A DNA stretch of 64,000 nt from Burkholderiaceae bacterium (GCA_947448415.1 CANFMT010000008.1:1-64000), one strand, 5' to 3'. Positions 1-9,472 are shown, counted from the stretch's first letter. Notes: generated by a model from the sequence alone, not told the origin. Translations and numbers: made by a program.

Positions 1-75
1 AATACAGTATTAATTCCTATAAACAATAGGGGTTTAACTTTTTCTAATGCCAGAGATTCTTTGACTTAATTAAAT

Positions 76-87
76 AGGGTTAACCCT
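76..87. repeat. Perfect 12-bp palindrome downstream of tRNA-Thr
   Basis: AGGGTTAACCCT is a perfect palindrome inside an AT-rich stretch, 17 bases beyond the 3' end of the minus-strand tRNA. It could be a weak transcription-end hairpin or a protein site. There is no clear T-tract, so the terminator reading is weak. Confidence 0.3.
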
Positions 88-103
88 AAATTAATAAGAG
101 GAT

Positions 104-179
104 TGGTGCCGCTTGCCGGAATCGAACTGGCGACCTTTTCATTACGAATGAACTGCTCTACCAACTGAGCTAAAGCGGC
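104..179 (-). tRNA. tRNA-Thr (anticodon CGU)
   Basis: A complete 76-nt cloverleaf can be folded on the minus strand. The acceptor arms GCCGCTT/AAGCGGC pair, the D stem is GCTC/GAGC, and the T arm carries the usual TTCGATT loop between GCCAG and CCGGC. The anticodon loop TTCGTAA gives anticodon CGU at 144-146, which reads the Thr codon ACG. The discriminator A and the CCA end are encoded. The first anticodon-stem pair (27-43) is a mismatch. No second copy of its 3' end is visible in the window, so there is no sign of integration at this tRNA. Confidence 0.96.
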
Positions 180-194
180 AAATCCGCTTTTATT

Positions 195-686
195 CTAGCG
201 GAAGCGATCTAGTAGTTTTTTACTGAGCTTATCAAGCTGCGTGGAGTCTTTAATCAAGAATTGCAAACCGTTGGAATCGGCAATTAACAATGTATTGCCC
301 GCAATTCGACGAATGTCATCTTCGCCCTTGAGACGAATGCGAGTAGGCCCGCGATCTGTTTCTATATCCCAAATACTTGGAGTAGCAAATGTAGATACCT
401 TCGTAATTTTTTCAATCACCGGCATAAATTCTCGACTAGCTAAATCTTCTTCAATCAATACCAGATCAGATTCTGGAACCACTGAGATATCAGGAAACCA
501 GCAAAGCTCTTTACCTGACTGGTCCATGATGGCAATACCGCTACTTGGAGCGGTGATCGGGAAGGCTCTGACTGGATGAACGCCAATATGCTCATGACCT
601 TTAGAATCAATCATTACAAGGCGCCCAAGAGCGTCGCGCTTTAACTGTTGACTTAGTTGCTGAATGGGTTGCTGAGCTTGACTCAT
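195..686 (-). CDS. DUF1854 protein of the cyanophycin locus
   Basis: A 163-residue soluble protein without signal peptide or membrane segment. It resembles the DUF1854 family, whose members usually sit directly after an ABC exporter in cyanophycin gene clusters. Its function is unknown. A glutamine-rich N-terminus is followed by a compact alpha/beta domain. The motif RDALGRLVMIDSKG near the start and the WDIETDRGPTRI segment near residue 107 look like the conserved core. The ATG overlaps the stop of the ABC gene by four bases (ATGA), so the two are probably translationally coupled and may act as partners. Family assignment is from recall of the pattern. Confidence 0.78.
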   Translation of the reverse strand: MSQAQQPIQQLSQQLKRDALGRLVMIDSKGHEHIGVHPVRAFPITAPSSGIAIMDQSGKELCWFPDISVVPESDLVLIEEDLASREFMPVIEKITKVSTFATPSIWDIETDRGPTRIRLKGEDDIRRIAGNTLLIADSNGLQFLIKDSTQLDKLSKKLLDRFR

Positions 687-3028
687 ACTCCTCCCCCGAT
701 TTCTTTAGCCATCACTTCAAGCTTTTCTTCTTGTTTTTCTTTTTGATCTTCTTCAATACTCTCGCCAATTGCACCACCCTCAACCAATTCAGCAGCATGA
801 CGCAATTGCGCCTGATACAGCGCATAGTACGCGCCCTGCGCATCCATTAGTTGATCGTGAGAGCCTATCTCAACTATTTCGCCCTTATCCAATACAACCA
901 AGCGATCAGCTTTTCTTAAGGTAGAAAGTCGATGGGCTATGGCAATGGTAGTACGACCCTTCACCAAGTTATCCAACGCCCGTTGAATTTCTTTTTCAGT
1001 GGTGGTATCAACCGAAGATGTTGCCTCATCCAAAATGAGGATGCTTGGATTAATCAGCAGTGCGCGCGCAATGGATATTCTTTGACGCTCACCACCAGAT
1101 AATGACTGACCACGTTCACCTACCAAGGAGTCATAACCCAAAGGCAGGCGAAGAATAAATTCATGGGCATGAGCGGCACGCGCAGCTTCGATAATTTCTT
1201 CCCGCGTAGCATCGGGTTTACCGTAAGCAATGTTCTCAGCAATCGTGCCAAAGAATAAGAATGGCTCTTGCAATACTAGGCCAATACACTTTCGGTAATC
1301 CGGAATAGCAATGCTGCGAATGTCGCGCCCATCTAAAGATACGGAACCTGAGCTCACATCATAGAAACGGCAAATTAAGTTCACTAAGGTACTCTTGCCT
1401 GATCCGCTGTGACCTACCAAACCAATCATTTCACCTGGCGCAATATCTAAATCAATGCCTTTGGAAACAGCACGGTTACCATAACGGAAGCCCACACCCT
1501 TTAGCGTAATTCGCCCTTTTACCTCACCCAATGGGGCGGGATTAATCGGCTCAGGCACGCTCGATACATGGTCTAAGATATCAAAAATTCGCTTAGCCCC
1601 AGCAGCCGCTTTTTGTGTATGGGACACAATCCGACTCATTGAATCCAAACGAATATAAAAACGTCCGATGTATGCGAGGAAGGCAATCAAGACACCAACA
1701 GTCACTTTTTGATGCGCTACTTGCCAGATGCCAAAGCCCCACACCACTAACAAGCCTGTTTCGGTAAGCAGAGTAACGGTTGGAGAGAATAATCCCCATA
1801 CGCGATTAACCCGATCATTAATTTGTAAGTTGTGTTTATTCGAATCTACGAAACGCTTTAATTCGCGATCTTCCTGTGCAAAGGCTTTAACAACGCGAAT
1901 ACCCGGAATAGTGTCAGCAAGAATATTGGTAACTTCAGACCAGATGCGATCAATCTTTTCAAAACCAAAGCGCAAACGATCTCGCACTACATGAATCATC
2001 CAGACAATGAATGGCAAAGGCGCCAAAGTCACTATAGCCAGCAAAGGATCGATCGAAACCAAAATCGCTGCGGTCATGGTGATCATCAATACATCGGTCG
2101 CAAAATCTAATGCATACAAAGATAGGAATACACAAATGCGATCTGTCTCTGCTCCAATGCGGGCAATCAAATCACCAGTTCTTTTACCGCCAAAGTACTC
2201 AAGTGAGAGTTTGAGCAAATGTTCAAAGGTGGTATTGCGAAGATCTGCGCCAATTCGCTCGCTAACCAAGGCAAGTAAATAGGTTTTCCACCAACCTAAA
2301 CCCCACGCAATAATGGCCGCTCCAAATAAAGCCAAGAGATACATGCTTGCCAAATGGAAATCTATGGGATTACCGCGCTCATAAGGAATTAAGACGTGAT
2401 CCATCAAGGGCATCGTGAGATACGGTGGAATCAGGGTGGCTCCGGTTGATAGCAGGGTTAAGACAAATCCCAGCAACAATTGTTTTTTATAGGGTCGTGC
2501 AAAGCGCCAAAGCTTAAATAAGGTCAAAGTAGATGGCGGGGCATCATCCTCAGGGTCACATGTTGGGCAGGTGTCAGAATTAGCCAGCTTGGGGCTTAAG
2601 CATATGGGGCAAACCTGCTTGTCATACTCAGTAACCTCTCCCTGGCTAACCTCCTCACCACGAGTCAATTGACGAAAGCTAGACTGCAAACGGAGAACTT
2701 GTGGGTTAACAGCAAGGGTGAAATTCCAGGATCTGAGCAAACAATCGCTTGATTCCAGGCTTAAAGTCCCCACTCCAGCGTAGTCCCCATGGACAAGGTG
2801 CTCGCCTTTGCCTAGAGGCCATGACTCAAATTGCTTTCCATCCGTCCAAAATAAGCCTCTGTCATTGAGTAATAGCAGGCTTTTTTCAAAACGTAAATTC
2901 ACATCTAAATCAAGCTCAACCCAAGCCAGTAGGGCATCGGAGTATTGGACTGGGGATTTTTCACCATCCAAAATGGGCTTCCATTCGCTTGGAAGTGTTG
3001 GGGCAAAAGGGAGGATTTCTGAACTCAT
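683..3028 (-). CDS. Cyanophycin-associated ABC transporter, fused permease/ATPase
   Basis: An ABC exporter half-transporter with membrane and ATPase domains in one chain. From the ATG at 3028 it has 781 residues. About 170 residues precede the membrane domain and end in a zinc-ribbon-like CxxC...CxxC (Cys140, 143, 154, 157). A six-helix exporter domain follows, then an ATPase with Walker A (GHSGSGKST), signature LSGGERQ and Walker B LILDEATS, all intact. It is likely to act as a dimer in the inner membrane; the substrate is unknown. It is divergent from cphA' and coupled to the DUF1854 gene, an arrangement known from other cyanophycin clusters. A GTG at 3091 would add 21 residues rich in Lys and Ser; neither start has a convincing ribosome site, and I prefer the ATG. 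Confidence 0.85.
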   Translation of the reverse strand: MSSEILPFAPTLPSEWKPILDGEKSPVQYSDALLAWVELDLDVNLRFEKSLLLLNDRGLFWTDGKQFESWPLGKGEHLVHGDYAGVGTLSLESSDCLLRSWNFTLAVNPQVLRLQSSFRQLTRGEEVSQGEVTEYDKQVCPICLSPKLANSDTCPTCDPEDDAPPSTLTLFKLWRFARPYKKQLLLGFVLTLLSTGATLIPPYLTMPLMDHVLIPYERGNPIDFHLASMYLLALFGAAIIAWGLGWWKTYLLALVSERIGADLRNTTFEHLLKLSLEYFGGKRTGDLIARIGAETDRICVFLSLYALDFATDVLMITMTAAILVSIDPLLAIVTLAPLPFIVWMIHVVRDRLRFGFEKIDRIWSEVTNILADTIPGIRVVKAFAQEDRELKRFVDSNKHNLQINDRVNRVWGLFSPTVTLLTETGLLVVWGFGIWQVAHQKVTVGVLIAFLAYIGRFYIRLDSMSRIVSHTQKAAAGAKRIFDILDHVSSVPEPINPAPLGEVKGRITLKGVGFRYGNRAVSKGIDLDIAPGEMIGLVGHSGSGKSTLVNLICRFYDVSSGSVSLDGRDIRSIAIPDYRKCIGLVLQEPFLFFGTIAENIAYGKPDATREEIIEAARAAHAHEFILRLPLGYDSLVGERGQSLSGGERQRISIARALLINPSILILDEATSSVDTTTEKEIQRALDNLVKGRTTIAIAHRLSTLRKADRLVVLDKGEIVEIGSHDQLMDAQGAYYALYQAQLRHAAELVEGGAIGESIEEDQKEKQEEKLEVMAKEIGGGV

Positions 3029-3239
3029 TAGTCTTAAAAGTATAGTGGAGCTAGATTTTTTAGATTTATTACTCCTGTCAACTTTAAGCACCAGAAAGCC
3101 GTTAAATTAACAAAATAGGATTTTTTACATATTTTTGCTAATTTTGTGAGTTTTAACTACAACTAGAAACAGAGAGACTGTCTGACGCGCCACCGCCAAT
3201 CACTGCATTACCGGCCTTGACCCTCGCAATACTGCACAC

Positions 3240-5432
3240 ATGCCCCAATTACTAGATAAATCCATTGAGATTCTGAGCGTTAAGCATCTCCGTGGCCCTA
3301 ATATGTGGACTTACCATCCCATTATTGAGGTTTGGATCGATATCGGGGATCTCGAAGATTACCCCTCCAACCTTATTCCTGGCTTTTACGAGCGTTTAGT
3401 CAAAACGCTACCTAGCCTTGTCGAGCATCGTTGCAGCTACGGAGAAACTGGTGGATTTCTAAAGCGTGTAGAGGAAGGCACTTGGCCTGCTCACATCATG
3501 GAGCACCTCACGCTTGAACTGCAAAATTTAGCAGGTATTCCTGGTGGGTTTGGTAAAGCACGTGACGGCGATCGTCGCGGTGTTTACAAAGTGATGGTGA
3601 GCGCAATTAATGAAGAGGTCACATTAACAGCTCTGAAATATGCTCGCGATCTTTACCTCATGTTGGCACAAGATAACAAAGACTGTGTTGCCGAAGTCAA
3701 AACGATTATTGAAAACCTGCGAGATATTGGCGATGATCTTTTGCTTGGCCCTAGCACTGCATGCATTGTTAATGCCGCCGAAGAACGAGGCATTCCATCC
3801 ATTCGCCTATCGGAAGGCAATTTAGTTCAACTCGGTTATGGCGCTAAGCAACGACGTATATGGACTGCTGAAACCGATCAAACGAGTGCAATTGCCGAAA
3901 CAATTTCTCGCGATAAAGATTTAACTAAGAGCCTGCTGCGTAGCGCTGGAGTCCCTACCCCAGAAGGCAGAACAGTTACCAGCCCTGATGATGCATGGGA
4001 AGCAGCTCAAGATATTGGCTTACCAGTTGTCGTGAAACCGATAGATGGCAATCATGGCCGCGGTGTCTTTATCAATTTATATATCCAACAAGAAATCGAA
4101 GCTGCTTATGCAGTTGCTATCGATGAAGGTAGCGAAGTTCTTGTAGAGCGTCATATTGTTGGCGATGAACATCGTTTACTGGTCGTTGGCAACAAAGTAG
4201 TTGCCGCAGCTAAAGGTGAAACTGTTTGGGTTACAGGTGATGGTAAGCATACTGTTTATGAGCTCATTCAAATTCAGATTAATTCTGATCCACGCCGTGG
4301 TACTGCAGAAGAGCATCCACTCAATCTTGTGCGCATTGATTCTGCAGTAGAGCTTGAACTAGCGCGTCAAAAATTAACTGGTGACAGTATTCCTGCTGCT
4401 GAACATAAAGTACTCATTCAGAGCAATGGCAATGTGGCATTTGATGTAACCGATTTAATACATCCAGATGTTGCCAGCCAAGTTGCCTTGGCAGCGCGTG
4501 TTGTTGGTCTAGAGATAGCCGGAGTTGACCTAGTAGCTCAAGATATTAGTAAGCCTCTTGCCGATCAAAATGCTGCGATTGTTGAGGTCAATGCTGGACC
4601 AGGTTTATTGATGCATTTAAAGCCTGCTAGCGGCAAACCTCAGCCCGTAGGAAAAGAAATTGCCAATCACCTCTTTCCTCCTGGTGCAGATTTTCGTATT
4701 CCGGTTGTAGGTATTTGCGGTGAACGTGGCAAAACCCCTGTCGCAGAGATGATTGCGCATTTCTTACGATTAACGAACGTTTATGTTGGCCTCTCCTGTA
4801 GCAAGGGTTTATTTTTTGGTAATCGAGCCATTCCAAATACCAATGCATCTAATTGGGAAAATGCTCGTCGCACTCTATTGAATCGCGCTGTAGAAGCTGT
4901 CGTCATCGAGAATAATCATTTGTCCATGCTGATCGAAGGCCTTGCTTACGATCGTTGCCAAGTAGGCGTTGTTTTAAATGTTGATCCTAAAGCCAACTTC
5001 CCTCAGTACGCGATATATGACGAAGACCAAGTGTTTAGCGTTGTTCGTACGCAGATTGATGTTGTATTGCCTACAGGAGTTGGTGTACTTAACGCTGATG
5101 ATCCTCTGTGCGCCCAAATGGCTGAACTTTGTGATGGTGAAGTGATTTTCTTTGGAGAAGATCCGAACTCTGAAGCGGTCAAAACGCATCTCACCAATAG
5201 CGGCCGTGCAGTGATAGTTGGCAAGCAACAGATCACTCTCAAGTCTGGTAAGCATGATCAAAAATCTATACCAGTGCCCCGCCACTCCGAGTCAGACAGC
5301 GCATCACCTTGGAAGGCCAGAAATCTCGGTGCAGCAATTGCAGCAGCCTGGGCTTTAGATATTCCATTCAACGTTATTGAAGCTGGTGCAGAAACATTTG
5401 TTCCTGATACCACAACTGCTACAGGGGCTTAA
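3240..5432 (+). CDS. cphA': Cyanophycin synthetase-like protein CphA' (truncated paralogue)
   Basis: 730 residues, against 856 for the full enzyme next door. The N-terminal domain and the ATP-grasp domain (from about residue 200, with the LGPST, SEGNLVQLGYG and VEVNAGPG motifs) are well kept; this part normally adds Asp to the polymer backbone. The MurE-like part, which normally adds Arg, is damaged. The P-loop GTNGKTTT of CphA reads GERGKTPV (residues 494-501), the ARGG and NIGEGDHLG motifs are lost, and the protein ends before the third Mur-ligase domain with its YGHNPDAM motif. It is likely a non-canonical or auxiliary subunit. It lies directly upstream of cphA in the same reading frame. 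An ATG start follows a 148-bp region divergent from the ABC gene. Confidence 0.85.
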   Translation: MPQLLDKSIEILSVKHLRGPNMWTYHPIIEVWIDIGDLEDYPSNLIPGFYERLVKTLPSLVEHRCSYGETGGFLKRVEEGTWPAHIMEHLTLELQNLAGIPGGFGKARDGDRRGVYKVMVSAINEEVTLTALKYARDLYLMLAQDNKDCVAEVKTIIENLRDIGDDLLLGPSTACIVNAAEERGIPSIRLSEGNLVQLGYGAKQRRIWTAETDQTSAIAETISRDKDLTKSLLRSAGVPTPEGRTVTSPDDAWEAAQDIGLPVVVKPIDGNHGRGVFINLYIQQEIEAAYAVAIDEGSEVLVERHIVGDEHRLLVVGNKVVAAAKGETVWVTGDGKHTVYELIQIQINSDPRRGTAEEHPLNLVRIDSAVELELARQKLTGDSIPAAEHKVLIQSNGNVAFDVTDLIHPDVASQVALAARVVGLEIAGVDLVAQDISKPLADQNAAIVEVNAGPGLLMHLKPASGKPQPVGKEIANHLFPPGADFRIPVVGICGERGKTPVAEMIAHFLRLTNVYVGLSCSKGLFFGNRAIPNTNASNWENARRTLLNRAVEAVVIENNHLSMLIEGLAYDRCQVGVVLNVDPKANFPQYAIYDEDQVFSVVRTQIDVVLPTGVGVLNADDPLCAQMAELCDGEVIFFGEDPNSEAVKTHLTNSGRAVIVGKQQITLKSGKHDQKSIPVPRHSESDSASPWKARNLGAAIAAAWALDIPFNVIEAGAETFVPDTTTATGA

Positions 5433-8003
5433 TTGGAAATCACCCGTATTCGTATGTTGCGCGGCCCAAATTTATGGAGTCGCCACACCGCTTTAGAGGC
5501 AATAGTTTCTTGCGATGAGTCTGAGAGATCCATCGACTCCATCCCTCAGTTTGAAAACAAAATTCGTGAACGTTTTCCACAATTGGGCAGCATGCGTCGC
5601 GGAGGACATAATGAGGTCCTCTCACTTGCCCATGCGCTTGAGCATGCCGCTCTGGGTCTGCAGGCTCAAGCGGGTTGTCCAGTTACTTTTAGTCGCACCG
5701 TTCAAACGATTGATGTAGGCGTATACCAAGTTGTCGTTGAATATATTGAAGAAGTTGTTGGTCGCATGGCTTTTGACTTTGGCTTTGCCCTCATTCAGGC
5801 GACTTTGAATGATGCTCCATTTGATTTGGCGGCTGCCCTCTCAGAGTTAGAGGCTCTTTATGAAGATGTGCGCCTTGGCCCAAGCACCGGCTCCATCGTT
5901 GATGCAGCCGTGCAACGCAATATCCCTTACCGCCGCATGACCGAAGGCAGTATGGTTCAGTTTGGTTGGGGGAGCAAACAAAAACGTATTCAGGCTGCCG
6001 AGACCAGTGACACGAGCGCAATTGCTGAAGCTATTGCTCAAGATAAAGAATTAACAAAAAATCTGCTAGCGGCTGCCGGCGTATCTGTGCCCATTGGTGA
6101 AGTTGTTACTACTGCCGATGATGCTTGGCGTGCAGCACAAAAAATTGGTGGCCCTATCGTACTCAAGCCTAAGGATGGCAATCAAGGTAAAGGAGTTGTA
6201 GCAAACATCCAAACCGAAGAAGAGGTGCGCGCAGGATTTATCGTGACGCAAGCCTTTGGACGTGAAACGATTGTTGAGCGTTATTTACCAGGCGCCGACT
6301 ATCGCCTACTCGTTGTTGGCAACCGCCTTTCTGCAGCAGCCCGTCGTGAACCAGCACAAGTAGTTGGCGATGGTACACATACCGTTGCTGAACTTGTTGA
6401 AATGGAAAACAAAAATCCATTACGCGGCGACGGCCATGCTACCGCATTAACCAAAATTCGCTTTGATGATATTGCCCTTGCGCATTTAGCAAGTTCAGGC
6501 TTGTCGCCAAAACATGTGCCTAAAACTGGTGAGCGCGTACTCTTACGCAATAACGCCAACCTCAGCACTGGTGGCACTGCCACGGATGTGACTGATGATG
6601 TTCACCCTGATGTAGCTGCAAGCGCAGTAGCGGCAGCTCAAATGATTGGTTTAGATATTGCCGGTGTGGATATTCTTTGTGAATCTATTTACAAACCATT
6701 AGAGCAGCAGGGTGGCGGCATTGTCGAAGTTAATGCTGCGCCTGGATTACGCATGCACCTGAAGCCGTCATACGGCAAAGGTCGCCCCGTAGGTGAGGAC
6801 ATTATCAATATGATGTTCCCTCCTGGAGAAGATGGACGCATCCCAGTAGTGGCAGTTACGGGCACCAACGGCAAAACGACCACTGTTCGCCTGATCTCAC
6901 ACCTCTTAAACGAAACCGGTCTGCGTGTAGGCATGACTGGTACCGATGGCGTCTACATCAACCATCGCTTAATTGACACTGGTGACTGCAGTGGTCCAAA
7001 GAGTGCGCGCAATGTATTGATGCACCCTGATGTAGATGCTGCAGTACTCGAGACTGCGCGTGGAGGTCTATTGCGAGAGGGTCTAGGCTTTGATCGTTGC
7101 GAAGTAGCTGTAGTGACCAACATTGGAGAAGGCGATCACCTAGGACTGAATTATATTAGCAGTGTAGAAGATTTAGCCGTTCTTAAACGAGTCATTGTGC
7201 AAAACGTTGCACCAACTGGCGCAGCTGTGCTCAATGCAGCTGATCCAATGGTTGCCAAAATGGGTGACAAATGCTCTGGCCGTGTGATCTTCTTTGCCCA
7301 AAACCAACATCATCCAGTCATTACCGCGCATCGCGCCAAGAATAAAAAAGTAATCTATTTTGATGGCGCTTACATTGTCGCCTCCAAAGGGTCTCGTGTG
7401 ATGTATCGCTTCCCAGTGAGTGAGATTCCATTGACTCAAAATGGTGTTCTAGGCTTCCAAATTGAAAACGCTATGGCTGCTATCGGCGCTGCCTGGGCAT
7501 TAGGATTGGATGCAGAAAAGATTGCGCGCGGTCTTCATAGTTTTGAAAGTGATGCTAATTCTGTGCCGGGTCGCTTTAATCAATTCCAGCACAATGGCGC
7601 TACCGTAATTGCTGATTACGGTCACAACCCGGATGCGATGCGCGCCCTCACTAGCGCTATTGAGGCGATGAAGCCTAAAAAGAGTCACGTAGTCATTAGT
7701 GGTGCAGGTGACCGACGTGATGAAGATATTCGTGATCTGACACGCATTCTGGGGAATGCTTTTGATAACGTCATCCTCTACCAAGACGCTTGTCAGCGTG
7801 GTCGTGAAGATGGTGAAGTTCTTAAGCTTTTGCAAGAAGGATTGGTTGGCACTACTAAAGCCAAGCAGATCAAAGAGATTCATGGGGAATTTAATGCGAT
7901 CGATACCGCATTAAATGACATCTCCGCTGGAGATATTTGCCTCATCCTTATTGACCAAGTAGAAGAATCGCTAGCCTATCTCAAGGAAAAGGTTAAACCT
8001 TAA
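5433..8003 (+). CDS. cphA: Cyanophycin synthetase CphA
   Basis: Makes cyanophycin, a poly-Asp backbone with Arg side chains, from Asp, Arg and ATP in the cytoplasm. 856 residues, the normal CphA length. The order is an N-terminal domain, an ATP-grasp domain (LGPSTGSIV, VEVNAAPG), then a MurE-like ligase with intact P-loop TGTNGKTTT at 476-484, ETARGGLL, TNIGEGDHLG and the C-terminal YGHNPDAM motif. The start is TTG, lying directly after the cphA' TAA with an AGGGG ribosome site five bases upstream. This start is favoured because MEITRIRMLRGPNLW aligns with the N-terminus of CphA'. Both genes share one reading frame. No cyanophycinase gene is in the window. Confidence 0.95.
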   Translation: MEITRIRMLRGPNLWSRHTALEAIVSCDESERSIDSIPQFENKIRERFPQLGSMRRGGHNEVLSLAHALEHAALGLQAQAGCPVTFSRTVQTIDVGVYQVVVEYIEEVVGRMAFDFGFALIQATLNDAPFDLAAALSELEALYEDVRLGPSTGSIVDAAVQRNIPYRRMTEGSMVQFGWGSKQKRIQAAETSDTSAIAEAIAQDKELTKNLLAAAGVSVPIGEVVTTADDAWRAAQKIGGPIVLKPKDGNQGKGVVANIQTEEEVRAGFIVTQAFGRETIVERYLPGADYRLLVVGNRLSAAARREPAQVVGDGTHTVAELVEMENKNPLRGDGHATALTKIRFDDIALAHLASSGLSPKHVPKTGERVLLRNNANLSTGGTATDVTDDVHPDVAASAVAAAQMIGLDIAGVDILCESIYKPLEQQGGGIVEVNAAPGLRMHLKPSYGKGRPVGEDIINMMFPPGEDGRIPVVAVTGTNGKTTTVRLISHLLNETGLRVGMTGTDGVYINHRLIDTGDCSGPKSARNVLMHPDVDAAVLETARGGLLREGLGFDRCEVAVVTNIGEGDHLGLNYISSVEDLAVLKRVIVQNVAPTGAAVLNAADPMVAKMGDKCSGRVIFFAQNQHHPVITAHRAKNKKVIYFDGAYIVASKGSRVMYRFPVSEIPLTQNGVLGFQIENAMAAIGAAWALGLDAEKIARGLHSFESDANSVPGRFNQFQHNGATVIADYGHNPDAMRALTSAIEAMKPKKSHVVISGAGDRRDEDIRDLTRILGNAFDNVILYQDACQRGREDGEVLKLLQEGLVGTTKAKQIKEIHGEFNAIDTALNDISAGDICLILIDQVEESLAYLKEKVKP

Positions 8004-8035
8004 GATTTTCTTTCCCCGGGTGATAAGTTGGCATT

Positions 8036-8065
8036 AAAAAAGCCCAATCAATGATTGGGCTTTTT
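8036..8065. terminator. Bidirectional terminator between cphA and fbp
   Basis: The stem AGCCCAATCA/TGATTGGGCT is followed by TTTTT on the plus strand and, read from the other side, also by TTTTT. It serves both cphA and the convergent fbp. Confidence 0.9.
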
Positions 8066-8085
8066 GCTTGGTGCGCCTACTAATA

Positions 8086-9084
8086 TTATGCGTGGTAATG
8101 CTGTAGACGATCAATTTCTTCTTTAGAGCCGAGCATGACAGATACCCGCTCATGTAAATCGGTAGGTTGCAAATCCATAATTAACTCAGTGCCATTGGTT
8201 GAAGCGCCACCAGCCTGTTCGACCAAAAAGCTCATCGGATTGGCTTCGTACATCAAACGCAACTTGCCTGGCTTATGGGGCTCGCGTTGATCCCACGGAT
8301 ACATAAAGACACCGCCACGCGAGAGAACGCGATGCACATCAGCCACCATAGAAGCAATCCAGCGCATATTAAAGTCTTTATCGCGCGCACCCCCAACACC
8401 GGCCAAACACTCCTCTACATAGCGACGCACCGGATCAGCCCAATGACGCATATTAGACATATTGATTGCAAACTCTTTCGTGGAATGCGCAATGGTTACA
8501 GAGTCCTTAATCAATAAAAACTCGCCAGTGACTTTATTCAACGTAAACATCACTACGCCATCACCCAAAGTCAAAGCCATCGTAGTTTGGGGACCGTAGA
8601 CGACATAACCGGCGGCAGCCTGGTGACGACCTGATAATAAAAAGTCAGGGGTCTGCAATGGTGCATTTGGGTCTTGCTTTTTGAGAACAGAGAAAATCGT
8701 TCCAATAGATACATTCACATCAATATTGGAAGATCCATCTAATGGATCAAATAACAAAAGATAATCTCCAGTGCCACGCACTGGTACTGGCAACTCCATC
8801 TCTTCAGATGCGAGACCCGCAAGAGACTTGCAGTCCTTAACGCCATCGATCAATAAATCATTAGCAATGATGTCGAGCTTTTGTTGAACCTCACCTTGAA
8901 CATTACCAGTACCAGCGGATCCAAGAAGGCCAATTAAGGCGCCCTGAGCAACTTCATGGCTTAGAGTGGAACAGGTCTCCACCACAGCCAATAGAAGCTC
9001 TTGTAAGCCCAAGGGAACAGCAGCACCAGCAGGCTTTGCCAAGGCTAGATACTGCTTGAAATTGATATGGTTACTTGAGTTCAA
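8086..9084 (-). CDS. fbp: Fructose-1,6-bisphosphatase class I
   Basis: Hydrolyses fructose-1,6-bisphosphate to fructose-6-phosphate in gluconeogenesis. At 332 residues it has the usual class I length. The metal-binding signature DPLDGSSN lies at 113-120, and a C-terminal sugar-phosphate region contains [19 protein letters not shown]. It stands alone, convergent with cphA, and ends at a shared terminator. Gluconeogenesis would be needed for growth on the organic acids handled elsewhere in the window. Confidence 0.97.
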   Translation of the reverse strand: MNSSNHINFKQYLALAKPAGAAVPLGLQELLLAVVETCSTLSHEVAQGALIGLLGSAGTGNVQGEVQQKLDIIANDLLIDGVKDCKSLAGLASEEMELPVPVRGTGDYLLLFDPLDGSSNIDVNVSIGTIFSVLKKQDPNAPLQTPDFLLSGRHQAAAGYVVYGPQTTMALTLGDGVVMFTLNKVTGEFLLIKDSVTIAHSTKEFAINMSNMRHWADPVRRYVEECLAGVGGARDKDFNMRWIASMVADVHRVLSRGGVFMYPWDQREPHKPGKLRLMYEANPMSFLVEQAGGASTNGTELIMDLQPTDLHERVSVMLGSKEEIDRLQHYHA

Positions 9085-9228
9085 TGCGATTTCTCCAAAA
9101 CTCTAATGAGATTGGGTTCTATTTTGCCTTGTTCCCAGCTAGAGCCCAAAAAAGACAAGAAATCATGCTATTTAAGCAGAAATAAATATGACTAATTGCC
9201 ATCATTTCCTATATTTTGATGCTTTTTT

Positions 9229-9249
9229 TGATGATAAAATACATCATCA
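9229..9249 (+). promoter_or_regulatory. vapBC operator palindrome over an extended -10
   Basis: The arms TGATGAT and ATCATCA flank a 7-base centre. The centre overlaps a likely extended -10 element (TG-A-TAAAAT, 9232-9240), 17 bases ahead of the vapB ATG. This is the expected place for repression by the VapBC complex. Confidence 0.6.
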
Positions 9250-9265
9250 TTGATGAGGATTAAAC

Positions 9266-9472
9266 ATGAGAACTACAGTCACCATAGACGATGATCTATA
9301 CCAAAGAGGATTGGATCTAGCGGATCCAGGAATGGACAAAGCCGATCTGTTTCGAGAAGCCATCAATGTTTTTATTCGCGTTCAAGTTGCCAAGCGACTT
9401 GCAGCTCTTGGTGGCCAGTCACCGCAAATGAAGGCAATTCCTCGCCGTAGACCAAAAGATGGGCAGAATTGA
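9266..9472 (+). CDS. vapB: VapB-type antitoxin
   Basis: A 68-residue antitoxin. The N-terminal [19 protein letters not shown] is a ribbon-helix-helix DNA-binding pattern. A helical stretch follows and then a basic, Pro/Arg-rich tail that probably binds and blocks the toxin. It has a good ribosome site (GAGGA). Its stop overlaps the first toxin ATG as TGATG, typical of coupled toxin-antitoxin pairs. A palindrome just upstream is the likely self-regulation site. Confidence 0.86.
   Translation: MRTTVTIDDDLYQRGLDLADPGMDKADLFREAINVFIRVQVAKRLAALGGQSPQMKAIPRRRPKDGQN

Noticed and set aside
1-180. Genomic-island attachment site at tRNA-Thr
   Set aside because: No integrase and no repeat of the tRNA 3' end appear in the window, and flanking genes are ordinary.
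3240-8003. One cyanophycin synthetase broken by a nonsense mutation
   Set aside because: The two parts are full repeats of the same domain order, not two halves, so they are paralogues and not one interrupted gene.
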